NCBI GenBank assembly: GCA_002479145.1
Contig: DLLX01000062.1
Location: 1-28,731, forward strand
Source: Prevotella sp. UBA7551
GTDB taxonomy: Bacteria; Bacteroidota; Bacteroidia; Bacteroidales; Bacteroidaceae
Direction: 5' to 3'
Length of the DNA stretch: 28,731 nucleotides
The notes beneath the pieces are model-generated. The model saw only the letters and a list, made by a program, of their open reading frames with translations, was not told where the DNA came from and ran no database searches. Of this stretch, positions 1 to 7,824 are shown in pieces (position 1 is the first letter of the stretch; each line of letters starts with the position of its first letter). Position numbers and translations under genes: made by a program.

Positions 1-1538
1 GCCATCGGGTTGGCCATGCTGCCGCAAAGGATGCCACAGATGGTGCCAAAGTCGAACTTCTTCGTCCGCAAAGCCAGCACTCCGACAATGACAATGGGGA
101 TGAGGGTCAGCGCAAAGCCGATGCCCACCCATAGCAATCCCTCTGGACGCATGACGGTATCGATGAAGCCTTTGCCCGCATCAAGGCCGAGACAGGCAAG
201 GTAAAGGCTCAGACCGAGCTTGCGAAGCATGAGCGATGCCGACCGGGTGGTGTAGCTGACGACATGGAAGCGGGGCGCGAGAGCACCCACAAGGATGCCC
301 ATGACGATGGGTCCGCCAGCCGTGCCGAGACGGATGGGCGACTCCATGCCGGGCACACTGATGGGCAACACTCCGATGGCAAGTCCCAAAAGCATGCCAA
401 TGAAAATGCTGCTGAGGTTGGGCTCGTTGAGGGTCTTGACCGAATTGCCGAAGAAATCCTCCGCATGCTTTAGGGCGTCGGGGCGGCCTACGACCGTGAT
501 ATGGTCGCCGTACTGCAACCGGAGGTTATCCGTGGCAAGCAGTTTGAAATCGCCTCGGGTGATGCGGCTTACGTTTACGCCGTACGCATCACGCAAATGA
601 AACTGGCCGAGCTTGCGTCCATTGAGGGCAGCGCGGGTGAGCACGAGGGTGCGGCTCTCCACATTGGCGTCGATATGGTTCCAGTCTATCTTCGATTTGT
701 TCCAGTCTTTCTGCACCTCCTGGCCGAAGAGCAGCTCCATGGCCGTCTCCGCCTCCTTGTTGGTCACGACCAATACGTTGTCGCCCTTGTAGAGTCGGGT
801 GCCGGCAACGGGGACCATGGTCTGCCCATCGCGCCAGACACGGGAGACGATGAACTTCGCCGGAGTGGCGTGGGCAATCTGGGACAGCTCCTTTCCGTCG
901 AGGGCTGGGTTCACTACCACGTACTGACCCACGAACGTATGGTCCTCTTCGCCCTCATGACGGAGCTTCAAGTCGTCGGGCTTCACAAAGAACTTGCGGA
1001 TGAACATCATCGCCAAAATGACACCGAGCACACCCAGCGGATAGGTCACAGCGGTGGCCAAGGCGGCCCGTCCGCCCCCCACGCCGGCATGTTCCAGTGC
1101 CTGTTGCGCCGCGCCAAGGGCTGGCGTGTTGGTCGTCGCGCCACAAAGCACACCGATCATGTCGCTCATCGGAATGGCGGTGAGCCACGACAACCCCACT
1201 GCCATCAACGTACCGATGAAGATAACAGCCAGAGACCAGAGGTTAAGACTGGCCCCTTCGGAGCGCAAAGAGCCGAAGAAGTTGGGTCCTACGTCCAGAC
1301 CAAGGACATAGACAAACAGGACCAGACCGAAGGTCTCGCAATAGTCGAGCATCATGGGGTCGATTTCCAAATGCAGGCTGCCCACGAAAATGCCGAAAAA
1401 AAACACAAAGGCTATGCCCAAAGAGATGCCGCCGAGCTTGACTTTGCCCAGCCACAGGCCCACACCACAAATGATAGCGACTATGACAATGGCCTGAATG
1501 CTCGACTGAATACTGAAAAGGGTGTTGAGCCAATCCAT
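1..1538 (-). CDS. YidE/AspT-family transporter with two TrkA-C (RCK_C) domains, 3' end outside the window
   Basis: Inner-membrane transporter of the AspT/YidE/YbjL duplication family; the substrate cannot be read from sequence. I translated 512 codons from ATG 1538 and the frame is still open at base 1, so the C-terminus is missing (relatives are about 550 residues). Hydrophobic helices fill residues 15-180. A soluble middle holds two RCK_C-like regions, about 200-275 and 285-365 (the second contains 'LQYGDHITVVG'). A second membrane half starts near 373. The two halves each carry a similar G-L-D-[VA]-G segment ('YVLGLDVG' about 77, 'ACLGLDAG' about 448), as expected from the family's internal duplication. 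A consensus promoter lies just upstream (1562-1594), and AAAGGA near the start could be the ribosome site. It is divergent from the AraC-type gene. Confidence 0.88.
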   Translation of the reverse strand, partial: MDWLNTLFSIQSSIQAIVIVAIICGVGLWLGKVKLGGISLGIAFVFFFGIFVGSLHLEIDPMMLDYCETFGLVLFVYVLGLDVGPNFFGSLRSEGASLNLWSLAVIFIGTLMAVGLSWLTAIPMSDMIGVLCGATTNTPALGAAQQALEHAGVGGGRAALATAVTYPLGVLGVILAMMFIRKFFVKPDDLKLRHEGEEDHTFVGQYVVVNPALDGKELSQIAHATPAKFIVSRVWRDGQTMVPVAGTRLYKGDNVLVVTNKEAETAMELLFGQEVQKDWNKSKIDWNHIDANVESRTLVLTRAALNGRKLGQFHLRDAYGVNVSRITRGDFKLLATDNLRLQYGDHITVVGRPDALKHAEDFFGNSVKTLNEPNLSSIFIGMLLGLAIGVLPISVPGMESPIRLGTAGGPIVMGILVGALAPRFHVVSYTTRSASLMLRKLGLSLYLACLGLDAGKGFIDTVMRPEGLLWVGIGFALTLIPIVIVGVLALRTKKFDFGTICGILCGSMANPM

Positions 1539-1561
1539 ATTATCCTTTACGTTTGATGCTG

Positions 1562-1594
1562 CAAAAGTACGGTTTTCCTACTAATTGACAAAAT
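1562..1594 (-). promoter_or_regulatory. Bacteroidota promoter of the transporter gene
   Basis: On the minus strand a -7 box TACTTTTG (complement of 1562-1569) is preceded after about 19 nt by a TTTTG -33 element (complement of 1589-1593). Transcription would begin near 1555, giving a leader of about 17 nt. Confidence 0.75.
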
Positions 1595-1689
1595 TGGCAG
1601 GCGTTTATTTGGCTGCTGAACAGCACTAAATGGCTTGGATCAAAGACGAAGGAAAGAAGAGAATCAGACGGAAATAATAACGAGGGGGC

Positions 1690-1720
1690 TTGCCGTTGTC
1701 AATTTGTTTTCGTACATTTG
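1690..1720 (+). promoter_or_regulatory. Bacteroidota promoter abutting the AraC-type gene
   Basis: TTG (1690-1692), a 20-nt spacer, then TACATTTG (1713-1720) match the -33/-7 consensus. The ATG at 1728 lies only 7 nt after the -7 box, so the transcript should start at or next to the start codon. Confidence 0.7.
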
Positions 1721-1727
1721 CACCGCC

Positions 1728-2648
1728 ATGGAAGTAAAGAAGATACTGGACGTCAACACCGTCAACGACTATGTGGACTTCATCGGTGCACCGAGACAGC
1801 ATCCCCATATCAATGTCATGGACCTTTCGGGACTCCGCTCCATCCCGAGAAGCCGCGACATGTACCATATCTATGGCTTGTTGATGCTTGACAACGCCGA
1901 CAATACGCTCACACAGGACATCAACCGGGCCTCGGAGGGTGGCGGAACACTGATGTTCACTGCACCTGGCTGCCAAACCGGCATCAGCAACGGGTTGGAA
2001 GTGAAGCTCAATGGGTGGCTACTTCTCTTCGATCCCACGCTCATCCTGGGCACTGTGTTGGGCAAACGCATCGGCGACTACCGCTATCTTCGCTATGAGC
2101 ATCAGGACGCTTTGCGCCTCACGCCACAGGAAAGCACGACGCTGCTCAACTGCTTCAAACTGCTACGCCACGAGCTGGTGCGCCCGGTGGTGCCCGAAAC
2201 GGTGGCCAACCAAGTGATTCTCGACTTCCTCCAGCTCATTCTCGACTACTGCCAGGGGTTCTACACCCGACAGTTCAGGCAGGACACCGACACCCATAGC
2301 ATCCACCACCGTATGCGGCAGGTGCTTGACAGGTACTACGAGCAGGGACAACAGTTTAAAAAAGGGGTGCCCAATGTGCGCTATTGCGCTGGGGAACTGT
2401 GCCTTTCGGCCAACTATCTCGGCGACTTAATGAAGCAGACGCAAGGCAAAAAAGCCATCACGGCCATACATGAGTATGTGATGGAGCGTGCAAAGATGCT
2501 GCTGGCAACGGAAAAAAGCGTCAGCAACGTGGCCTATGACCTCGGCTTCGACTATCCGCAACATTTCATCAGGCTCTTCAAGAAGTACACACAAGTCACC
2601 CCAGCGGCCTATCGGCGGAGCCTCGTCTCGTCGCAACAGACGGTCTGA
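1728..2648 (+). CDS. AraC-family transcriptional regulator
   Basis: DNA-binding regulator of 306 residues. The C-terminal third (about 205-306) is the double helix-turn-helix AraC domain: 'ELCLSANYLGDLMKQ' is the first HTH, 'SVSNVAYDLGFDYPQHFIRLFKK' (given here by its core A-Y-D-L-G-F-D) the second, and 'TPAAYRRS' the usual end. The N-terminal 200 residues would be a cupin-like effector domain; the ligand is unknown. I chose ATG 1728 (MEVKKIL) over an in-frame ATG at 1635 because the -7 promoter box ends at 1720, downstream of 1635. The gene is divergent from the transporter, and ridA follows 56 nt later on the same strand, so either could be a target. That is inference from position only. 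Confidence 0.85.
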   Translation: MEVKKILDVNTVNDYVDFIGAPRQHPHINVMDLSGLRSIPRSRDMYHIYGLLMLDNADNTLTQDINRASEGGGTLMFTAPGCQTGISNGLEVKLNGWLLLFDPTLILGTVLGKRIGDYRYLRYEHQDALRLTPQESTTLLNCFKLLRHELVRPVVPETVANQVILDFLQLILDYCQGFYTRQFRQDTDTHSIHHRMRQVLDRYYEQGQQFKKGVPNVRYCAGELCLSANYLGDLMKQTQGKKAITAIHEYVMERAKMLLATEKSVSNVAYDLGFDYPQHFIRLFKKYTQVTPAAYRRSLVSSQQTV

Positions 2649-2704
2649 CCGACGGCCAACAACACCAAGAACCATCAATCATCAACCATAAAAATATCAG
2701 AACA

Positions 2705-3082
2705 ATGAAAGCAATTCACTCAGACAAGGCTCCCGCAGCCATCGGACCGTACAGCCAGGCCATCCGTACCGGCAACGTAGTATTCGTCAGCGGCCAGCTC
2801 CCCATCGACCCCTCGACAGGCAATTTCGCCGAGGGCGGCATCAAAGAGCTGACCCGCCAGAGCCTCAACAATGCCAAAGCCATCCTTGAAGCAGAAGGAC
2901 TGACCATGGCCGATGTGGTCAAAACAACTGTCCTGCTGGCCGACATGGCCGATTTCGGCGACATGAACGAGGTCTATGCGGAGTTCTTCCAGGCACCGTT
3001 CCCTGCGCGTTCAGCCTTCGCGGTAAAGACTTTGCCGAAGAATGCGCGCGTGGAAATCGAGCTGATTGCTGAGGCAAAGTAA
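2705..3082 (+). CDS. ridA: RidA family reactive enamine/imine deaminase
   Basis: Small cytosolic trimeric enzyme of the YjgF/YER057c/UK114 family, which hydrolyses reactive 2-aminoacrylate and related enamines/imines released by PLP enzymes. The 125-residue length is normal. Family hallmarks are visible: 'GPYSQAI' (14-20), 'FVSGQLP' (27-33), 'PARSAFAV' (100-107) and Arg115 in 'NARVEIELIA', the position of the substrate-carboxylate-binding arginine. It lies 56 nt after the AraC-type gene. I see no consensus -7 box in that gap, so co-transcription is likely. It ends at a strong hairpin (3113-3165). Confidence 0.92.
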   Translation: MKAIHSDKAPAAIGPYSQAIRTGNVVFVSGQLPIDPSTGNFAEGGIKELTRQSLNNAKAILEAEGLTMADVVKTTVLLADMADFGDMNEVYAEFFQAPFPARSAFAVKTLPKNARVEIELIAEAK

Positions 3083-3112
3083 GCCTCACTGGGCGCTAAC
3101 TCATCAAGACAA

Positions 3113-3165
3113 AGGCCGCACCGTGTCTCCTTCATAATGAGGAGAGCCGGTGCGGCCTGCTTTTT
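3113..3165 (+). terminator. Rho-independent terminator after ridA, possibly bidirectional
   Basis: Arms AGGCCGCACCG (3113-3123) and CGGTGCGGCCT (3148-3158) pair perfectly. An inner TCTCC/GGAGA stem extends the hairpin, and TTTTT follows at 3161-3165. Read from the minus strand the hairpin is followed by TTTGTCTT, so it may also stop the convergent comM-like gene. Confidence 0.85.
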
Positions 3166-3218
3166 CATGTCCTTTCCAAGAGGCCCAAAGGCTGTCATAG
3201 GAGCGCAAGTACTCACTG

Positions 3219-4772
3219 TCAGCGCATCCCACGCTCAGCCCAGTCGCCCCTGTCGAGCTGCCGGTAGCCTATGGCCTCGGCCAAATGCACGGGCAAAACG
3301 CGGTCGGATGCGGCCAAATCGGCAATCGTGCGGGCCACTTTCAGGATGCGACTGTACGCCCGCGCGCTGAGATTGAGCCGTTCCATGGCCATGCGGAGAA
3401 CGGTAAGGCCCTCCTCGTCGGGTTCGGCAAACTGATGGATGAGCCGCTCAGACATCTGCGCATTGCAATGAATGCCCGCAATATCCTTGAAACGGGCTGT
3501 CTGGATGGCACGGGCCGCCATCACACGGCTGCGGATTTGCTCGCTCGACTCACCCGGCTGGGCCTTTGAAAGGTCGGAAAACGGAAGGGCGGAAATCTCA
3601 CATTGTATGTCGATACGGTCGAGTAATGGACCGGAAATCTTGTTCATGTACCGCTGAATCTGCCCCGGCGAGCACACACAGTGGTGGGTAGGGTCGCCGT
3701 AATAGCCGCAAGGGCAAGGATTCATGGAGGCAACGAACATGAAAGAGGCCGGGTAGGTGACGGTGTACTTGGCTCTTGCTATCGTGATCTGCCGGTCTTC
3801 GAGGGGCTGGCGCAGCACTTCGAGCGTGCGTTTGTTGAACTCCGGCAGCTCATCGGCAAAGAGTACGCCGTTGTGTGCCAACGAAATCTCGCCCGGCATG
3901 GGGTCCATCCCGCCGCCGACGAGCGCCACTTCGGAGATGGTATGGTGCGGACTGCGGAACGGACGCTGCGAGATCAGCCCCCGTCCCGACGACAACTTGC
4001 CGGCAATGGAGTGGATTTGGGTCGTCTCCAGGCTTTCCGAGAGGGTCAGCGGGGGAAGTATGGACGGCAAACGCTTCGCCATCATGCTCTTGCCTGACCC
4101 CGGAGGACCTATCATTGCGAGGTTATGGCCTCCCGCGGCAGCCACCTCCAGGGCACGCTTCACGCTCTCCTGCCCCCGCACATCGGAGAAATCGAGGTCA
4201 AAATTGTACTGTTGCTCGTAAAATTCCTTCCGCGTATCGACCACACATGGGCTGAAGCCGTCGTCGTCTCCTTTCAAAAAGCGAATGACATCGGTAAGGT
4301 TGCGCATGCCATAGACATCCAACTGATTGACCACAGCAGCCTCATGCTCGTTGGCTTTGGGCACTATCAGCCCCTTGAATTGGTCCTTGCGCGCCCGGAT
4401 GGCGATGGGCAGCGCGCCCTTTATGGGCTGAAGCGTGCCGTCAAGGCTCAGCTCTCCCACGAGCATGAAGCTGTCCAGCCGGTCGGAAGGAATGTCGCCG
4501 TTGGCCGATAGGATCGCTATGGCGAGCGGAAGGTCGAATCCACTGCCCACTTTCCGCAGACTTGCAGGGGAGAGATTGGCCGTAATGTCGGCCACGGGGA
4601 ACTTATAGCCCGTGTTGAGCAGCGCAGCCGCTATGCGGTCGCGGCTCTCCCGCACTGCCTCGTCGCCTAACCCCGTGAGCCGATAGCACACACCGCGCGT
4701 CAAACTCACCTCCACAGTGATGGTAGTGACCTCCATTCCGTTCACCGCCGCACTAAAAGCCTTGACCAGCAT
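3219..4772 (-). CDS. comM: YifB/ComM family Mg-chelatase-like AAA+ ATPase
   Basis: A 517-residue protein of normal length for the family. ComM acts as a hexameric branch-migration helicase that extends heteroduplex during natural transformation; in non-competent species the role is unclear. Domains: N-terminal ChlI/Lon-protease-like fold (about 1-165), AAA+ Mg_chelatase domain with Walker A GPPGSGKS (222-229) and Walker B 'LFADE' (304-308), a Cys-rich 'NPCPCGYYGDP' motif with further Cys downstream, 'GPLLDRIDI', and the Mg_chelatase_C domain at the end. ATG 4772 (MLVKAFSAAV) is preferred over an in-frame ATG at 4808: GGAGG lies just upstream of 4772, and 4808 would overlap the preceding gene. 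It starts 19 nt after the TlpA-like gene, so the two probably share a transcript. Confidence 0.92.
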   Translation of the reverse strand: MLVKAFSAAVNGMEVTTITVEVSLTRGVCYRLTGLGDEAVRESRDRIAAALLNTGYKFPVADITANLSPASLRKVGSGFDLPLAIAILSANGDIPSDRLDSFMLVGELSLDGTLQPIKGALPIAIRARKDQFKGLIVPKANEHEAAVVNQLDVYGMRNLTDVIRFLKGDDDGFSPCVVDTRKEFYEQQYNFDLDFSDVRGQESVKRALEVAAAGGHNLAMIGPPGSGKSMMAKRLPSILPPLTLSESLETTQIHSIAGKLSSGRGLISQRPFRSPHHTISEVALVGGGMDPMPGEISLAHNGVLFADELPEFNKRTLEVLRQPLEDRQITIARAKYTVTYPASFMFVASMNPCPCGYYGDPTHHCVCSPGQIQRYMNKISGPLLDRIDIQCEISALPFSDLSKAQPGESSEQIRSRVMAARAIQTARFKDIAGIHCNAQMSERLIHQFAEPDEEGLTVLRMAMERLNLSARAYSRILKVARTIADLAASDRVLPVHLAEAIGYRQLDRGDWAERGMR

Positions 4773-4791
4773 TGTCCCTCCTCCTCTTCTG

Positions 4792-5838
4792 TTATCGGTT
4801 TTCCACAAATCGTTTGCGCAGCTCTTCCATGCTCACCGTGCGCTGGCTCACGCGCCCTTTGGTCACAATGATGTTGTCGGGAACGTCGCTGAGCGACAGA
4901 TTGGACAACAACGGACAGTCGAGCATACGCCCGTCGCATACCGTCGGCAGCGTGATGTGCTGCTGTTGCAGCGTCCGTTCACAAATCTTTCGCGTAGCGT
5001 CAAGACATATCGTCAGCACATTCAGGCCGGGATTTTTGTCCTTCGCCTCTTGCAACGTGCGCAACCAGCCCACACTCTCGAAGTTCCACGAGGCCCAAAC
5101 GAGCACCACGCCGTCGCCATTGCGGAAGTTTTGCGGGCCAAACGCCTTCCCGTCGAGTGTGATGGCCTTGAAATTGGGCAGCGGGCGCCCCACACTCACC
5201 GCGCGATACTGCTTCAACTGCTTGTCGAGCAAGACGAGTTGGCCGTTGCGGGGCTGTGCCTTCTGCATCAGGCTGAGCAACCTTCGCGCCTCAACATAGT
5301 CGGGACGGTCGCTACGGACAAGGTATCTGCTCACCAGATAGCCCCCTACGCGCGACTCGGGGTGCTCCTTTACGAAGTCGGCCGTGAGCTTTGGCGCGTC
5401 CAAGGGGGAGTTTTTGGCCAGCAACTGGCGGAAGTCGGTCATCAGCTCGTTGTCATCCGTGCCCTCGACCTCCATCTCCCGCAGGTGGGAAGCATCGGCT
5501 TTGACCATCACTTTCTCCCCCGGCTCAGCAAAAATCGGCTGCTCCGAGTAGTTGGGGAAGACCAGGACAAGCGTTGATGGGTCCCGCATCTCCGTCTCAT
5601 AGACAAACCGTCCACCCTGGATAGTGATGGTATCCAGGCCGTCAATGCCCCCATCGGGACTATACACCAGCAGCTGACCCTGGTTCAGATGCAGGAATCG
5701 GCCCTCCATTTTGAAGCGTCCCCTGCTGCCTGAGCAGCTACTGAGCAGCAATAACAAAGAAAAAGGAACGGCAAGCCATGTGATTGAGCACGCCATTCTG
5801 ATGAAACTGGTGATGAGAAAGGAATGATGTGTCCTCAT
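4792..5838 (-). CDS. DUF4369/thioredoxin-like lipoprotein lacking the CxxC active site
   Basis: Predicted periplasm-facing lipoprotein of 348 residues. A hydrophobic signal (about 15-33) ends in lipobox LSSC, with lipid-carrying Cys35. Residues about 42-130 resemble the DUF4369 domain found before Bacteroidota TlpA-like thioredoxins. A thioredoxin fold follows from about 216 ('VGRPLPNF') with a cis-Pro segment 'DVPDNIIV' (318-325). Where active family members read W-A-S-W-C-x-x-C, this one reads WASWNFES (248-255), so the redox cysteines are gone. Four other Cys (278, 286, 301, 308) lie further on. I start at ATG 5838; ATG 5796 is an alternative that would remove the basic N-terminus. A longer frame upstream runs into tRNA-Leu and is not coding. 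Function unknown, probably non-catalytic. Confidence 0.8.
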   Translation of the reverse strand: MRTHHSFLITSFIRMACSITWLAVPFSLLLLLSSCSGSRGRFKMEGRFLHLNQGQLLVYSPDGGIDGLDTITIQGGRFVYETEMRDPSTLVLVFPNYSEQPIFAEPGEKVMVKADASHLREMEVEGTDDNELMTDFRQLLAKNSPLDAPKLTADFVKEHPESRVGGYLVSRYLVRSDRPDYVEARRLLSLMQKAQPRNGQLVLLDKQLKQYRAVSVGRPLPNFKAITLDGKAFGPQNFRNGDGVVLVWASWNFESVGWLRTLQEAKDKNPGLNVLTICLDATRKICERTLQQQHITLPTVCDGRMLDCPLLSNLSLSDVPDNIIVTKGRVSQRTVSMEELRKRFVENR

Positions 5839-5906
5839 ATTGCTCCATGCTTGTATTGTGTTCTTCGGAAGGATGGAAGCTGCCGAAGCCTTATGAAAAG
5901 AAAAAG

Positions 5907-5991
5907 TGCCGCGAGCGGGACTCGAACCCGCACAGCCATTACTGGCCAAGGGATTTTAAGTCCCTCGTGTCTACCATTCCACCATCACGGC
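5907..5991 (-). tRNA. tRNA-Leu (anticodon UAA)
   Basis: Read on the minus strand from 5991: acceptor GCCGTGA pairs with TCGCGGC. The anticodon loop CTTAAAA lies inside an AGGGA/TCCCT stem and gives UAA. There is a long variable arm (GGCC...GGCT) typical of class II tRNAs, a T-arm GCGGG-TTCGAGT-CCCGC, and discriminator A. CCA is not encoded. A T-rich stretch (CTTTTTCTTTT) follows. Confidence 0.96.
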
Positions 5992-6001
5992 AAACCATTT
6001 G

Positions 6002-6033
6002 CAAAGTTAACTACAATAATCGAAACCTGCAAA
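6002..6033 (-). promoter_or_regulatory. Promoter of tRNA-Leu
   Basis: Minus-strand TAACTTTG (complement of 6002-6009) and TTTG (complement of 6030-6033) with a 20-nt spacer match the -33/-7 consensus. The start would be about 5 nt before the mature tRNA. The TlpA-like and ComM genes downstream could be fed by read-through from here. Confidence 0.8.
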
Positions 6034-6107
6034 CGATTTCATTTGTTTTTTAACATCAAACTGGCACATGCCCTTTGCGGGCATTCCCCTTTCGCCCGTC
6101 CCACAGG

Positions 6108-6695
6108 TCAATACACCCGCAACAAACCATAGGGTCCGGTGGTATTGCAGCGGTAGTTGGTCAGATAAGAGACACCAGTTCCGCGCACCAGGTTGCCTCC
6201 CGTGTTGAGGTTATAGGCCGCTTTGCAATGGGCACAGGTGGCCATTCCGTCGCCCGACACGGTAAGAGGGTAGCTGCGCAGGGGCAATGCGTTGGGGTTG
6301 AAGCAGTTGGGACACTCTGCGTCGAAAGCATAAAAGACGGCTGGGTCGTCCAAACTTCCGTAGCCTACTATCAGCCCTTGGTTCATCCCGATGCGGTTCT
6401 GGTTCTGCAATCTCTCGTCGATGGCATTGAAGATGCTTACCGACGACATCCCTTGATTGTTCTGAAACACATAGTAGGAAGCTCCTCCGCGCAGGGCAAA
6501 GCCTATCTTACAGAACACTCCCTTGGCCAATGGGTTCATGGCCGTGGCCAACGTGGCGTCCTGATGCGTGCTGTTGTCGAGTGTCAAGTTGCAATGGTAG
6601 TTGCTGTACCTGTACCCTGAGTCCTCGCCGCAAGCCATCAACAAGGGCAGCAGGACAGCCATGCACGCCACGTATCTGACCTTTATCCTACTCAT
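6108..6695 (-). CDS. Lipoprotein with a Rieske-like fold and four-cysteine site
   Basis: A 195-residue secreted lipoprotein: signal segment 'AVLLPLLMAC' with lipid Cys22. The C-terminal half has two paired cysteine motifs, CPNC (128-131) and CAHC (154-157), the second followed by 'KAAYNLNTGG' and later 'L-x-x-Y'. This layout resembles Rieske-domain proteins (C-x-H ... C-x-x-H), but His is replaced by Cys, so it may bind zinc or iron rather than a Rieske 2Fe-2S cluster. I infer this from motif spacing; no enzymatic role can be named. Its ATG overlaps the end of the SRPBCC gene by 8 nt, so the two are translationally coupled in the pyrE operon. A weak TGCCC/GGGCA hairpin (6069-6083) lies downstream. 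Confidence 0.8.
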   Translation of the reverse strand: MSRIKVRYVACMAVLLPLLMACGEDSGYRYSNYHCNLTLDNSTHQDATLATAMNPLAKGVFCKIGFALRGGASYYVFQNNQGMSSVSIFNAIDERLQNQNRIGMNQGLIVGYGSLDDPAVFYAFDAECPNCFNPNALPLRSYPLTVSGDGMATCAHCKAAYNLNTGGNLVRGTGVSYLTNYRCNTTGPYGLLRVY

Positions 6696-7101
6696 AAGGT
6701 ATCAAGCACAATGCGTCGGCCACCTTGTCCAGTCCATTTTTTATGGGTTCAGTGACCATTCCTTTGGCAAAAAAAGGAATCTCTGCATCAATAGTAAGGC
6801 GCAGCTTGGAGGTGGTGTCGGTTACTGGAAGCACCTGAATCCAGAAAGTAAACTTCACGGGCGACTTCACGCTCTGGAGCTTAATCATCTTCGGCTCTTC
6901 CCGCTCGACGATGCGCATCGACACCTCTCCGACGGGCGAGATGCTGACACTGAGGCTCTCCTTGTCGAAACTGAGCTGCTCGAGCTTATCCTTGGGAATG
7001 CGGTCGCGAACACGCTCGATGTTGGTAAAGTCGCTCAACATCCGGTAAACGCTCTCCTGAGGATAGGCGATGGTCTTTATGCTGCTTTCAAATTTACTCA
7101 T
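6688..7101 (-). CDS. SRPBCC-superfamily (START-like) protein
   Basis: A 137-residue cytosolic protein with the helix-grip fold pattern: an N-terminal strand, 'QESVYRMLSDFTNIERV' (P-x-x-x-V-[YF]-x-x-L-[ST]-D-x-x), a beta-rich centre with paired polar/hydrophobic strands, and a long C-terminal helix ('VTEPIKNGLDKVADAL'). The family binds hydrophobic ligands; the ligand here is unknown. It begins 12 nt after pyrE and overlaps the next lipoprotein gene by 8 nt, so it is the middle gene of a three-gene operon transcribed from the pyrE promoter. Confidence 0.85.
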   Translation of the reverse strand: MSKFESSIKTIAYPQESVYRMLSDFTNIERVRDRIPKDKLEQLSFDKESLSVSISPVGEVSMRIVEREEPKMIKLQSVKSPVKFTFWIQVLPVTDTTSKLRLTIDAEIPFFAKGMVTEPIKNGLDKVADALCLIPYE

Positions 7102-7113
7102 CTTCTGCCTCGT

Positions 7114-7746
7114 TTACTTCTTCCAGTTGGCCGGATCTTTGCGCCATTCATGGAGCATCGGTACGTCTTCCTCCTTAATGTACCCCGTCTCCAGAGCCTT
7201 TTCCACCACATGTTGATAGTCGGTGAGGGTGACCAACTTCACGCCGGCCTCCTTGAAGGCAGCCTCGGCGATGGGGAATCCATAGGTGAAACTGGCCACC
7301 ATGCCGACCACTTCAAACCCTGCCGCACGCAATGCGGCCACGGCCTTGAGCGAAGAGCCGCCAGTGGAGATCAGATCCTCCACCACAACGACCCGCGCAC
7401 CCTCCGGAAGTCGGCCCTCGATCTGGTTCTTCATGCCGTGATCCTTTGGCTTCGGGCGCACATAGGCATAGGGCAAAGCCAACTCATCGGCCACCAACAC
7501 GCCCTGAGCTATGGCACCTGTGGCCACGCCTGCCACGGCATCGGCCTCGGGAAAGTGCTCCAGCACGGCATGGGTCAACCCTAACTTGACAAAAGTGCGC
7601 ACGTCATGGTAGGACAGTGTCTGCCGGTTGTCGCAATAAAACGGCGACTTCCATCCCGACGCCCAGGTAAAGGGGTCGTTGGGCTGCAGCTTGACGGCCT
7701 TGATGGAAAGCAACTTGCCGGCGAATACCTTCTTCAAATCTTCCAT
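7114..7746 (-). CDS. pyrE: Orotate phosphoribosyltransferase
   Basis: Converts orotate and PRPP to OMP in de novo pyrimidine synthesis. It has 210 residues from ATG 7746 (MEDLKKVFAGK), normal for the family. Visible features: 'WASGWKSPFYCDNR' near the N-terminus, 'YVRPKPKDHG' (catalytic flexible-loop region), and the PRPP-binding loop 'VVVVEDLISTGG'. An upstream in-frame ATG at 7806 is rejected because it lies in the -33 box. The promoter at 7777-7806 gives a leader of about 25 nt. It is the first gene of an operon with the SRPBCC protein and the Cys4 lipoprotein; those two have no known link to pyrimidine synthesis. Confidence 0.96.
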   Translation of the reverse strand: MEDLKKVFAGKLLSIKAVKLQPNDPFTWASGWKSPFYCDNRQTLSYHDVRTFVKLGLTHAVLEHFPEADAVAGVATGAIAQGVLVADELALPYAYVRPKPKDHGMKNQIEGRLPEGARVVVVEDLISTGGSSLKAVAALRAAGFEVVGMVASFTYGFPIAEAAFKEAGVKLVTLTDYQHVVEKALETGYIKEEDVPMLHEWRKDPANWKK

Positions 7747-7776
7747 ATTTCTTTCGTTTATTTCTTTCGTTTGCTG

Positions 7777-7806
7777 CAAAGTTAGTGTAAAAAGCTGTAA
7801 CAACAA
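7777..7806 (-). promoter_or_regulatory. Promoter of the pyrE operon
   Basis: Minus-strand TAACTTTG (complement of 7777-7784) and TTG (complement of 7804-7806) are 19 nt apart. It sits just 18 nt beyond the stop codon of the upstream ADP-ribosylglycohydrolase gene. Confidence 0.8.
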
Positions 7807-7824
7807 GGAGACAGCACATAGTTT

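Noticed and set aside
501..1556. Open frame of 351 codons on the + strand
   Set aside because: It is antisense to the transporter, whose translation shows clear membrane helices and family motifs; the + frame gives no recognisable protein.
4717..5577. Open frame of 286 codons on the + strand
   Set aside because: It covers the TlpA-like gene and the start of the comM-like gene in antisense; no domain or signal is visible and those genes are convincing.
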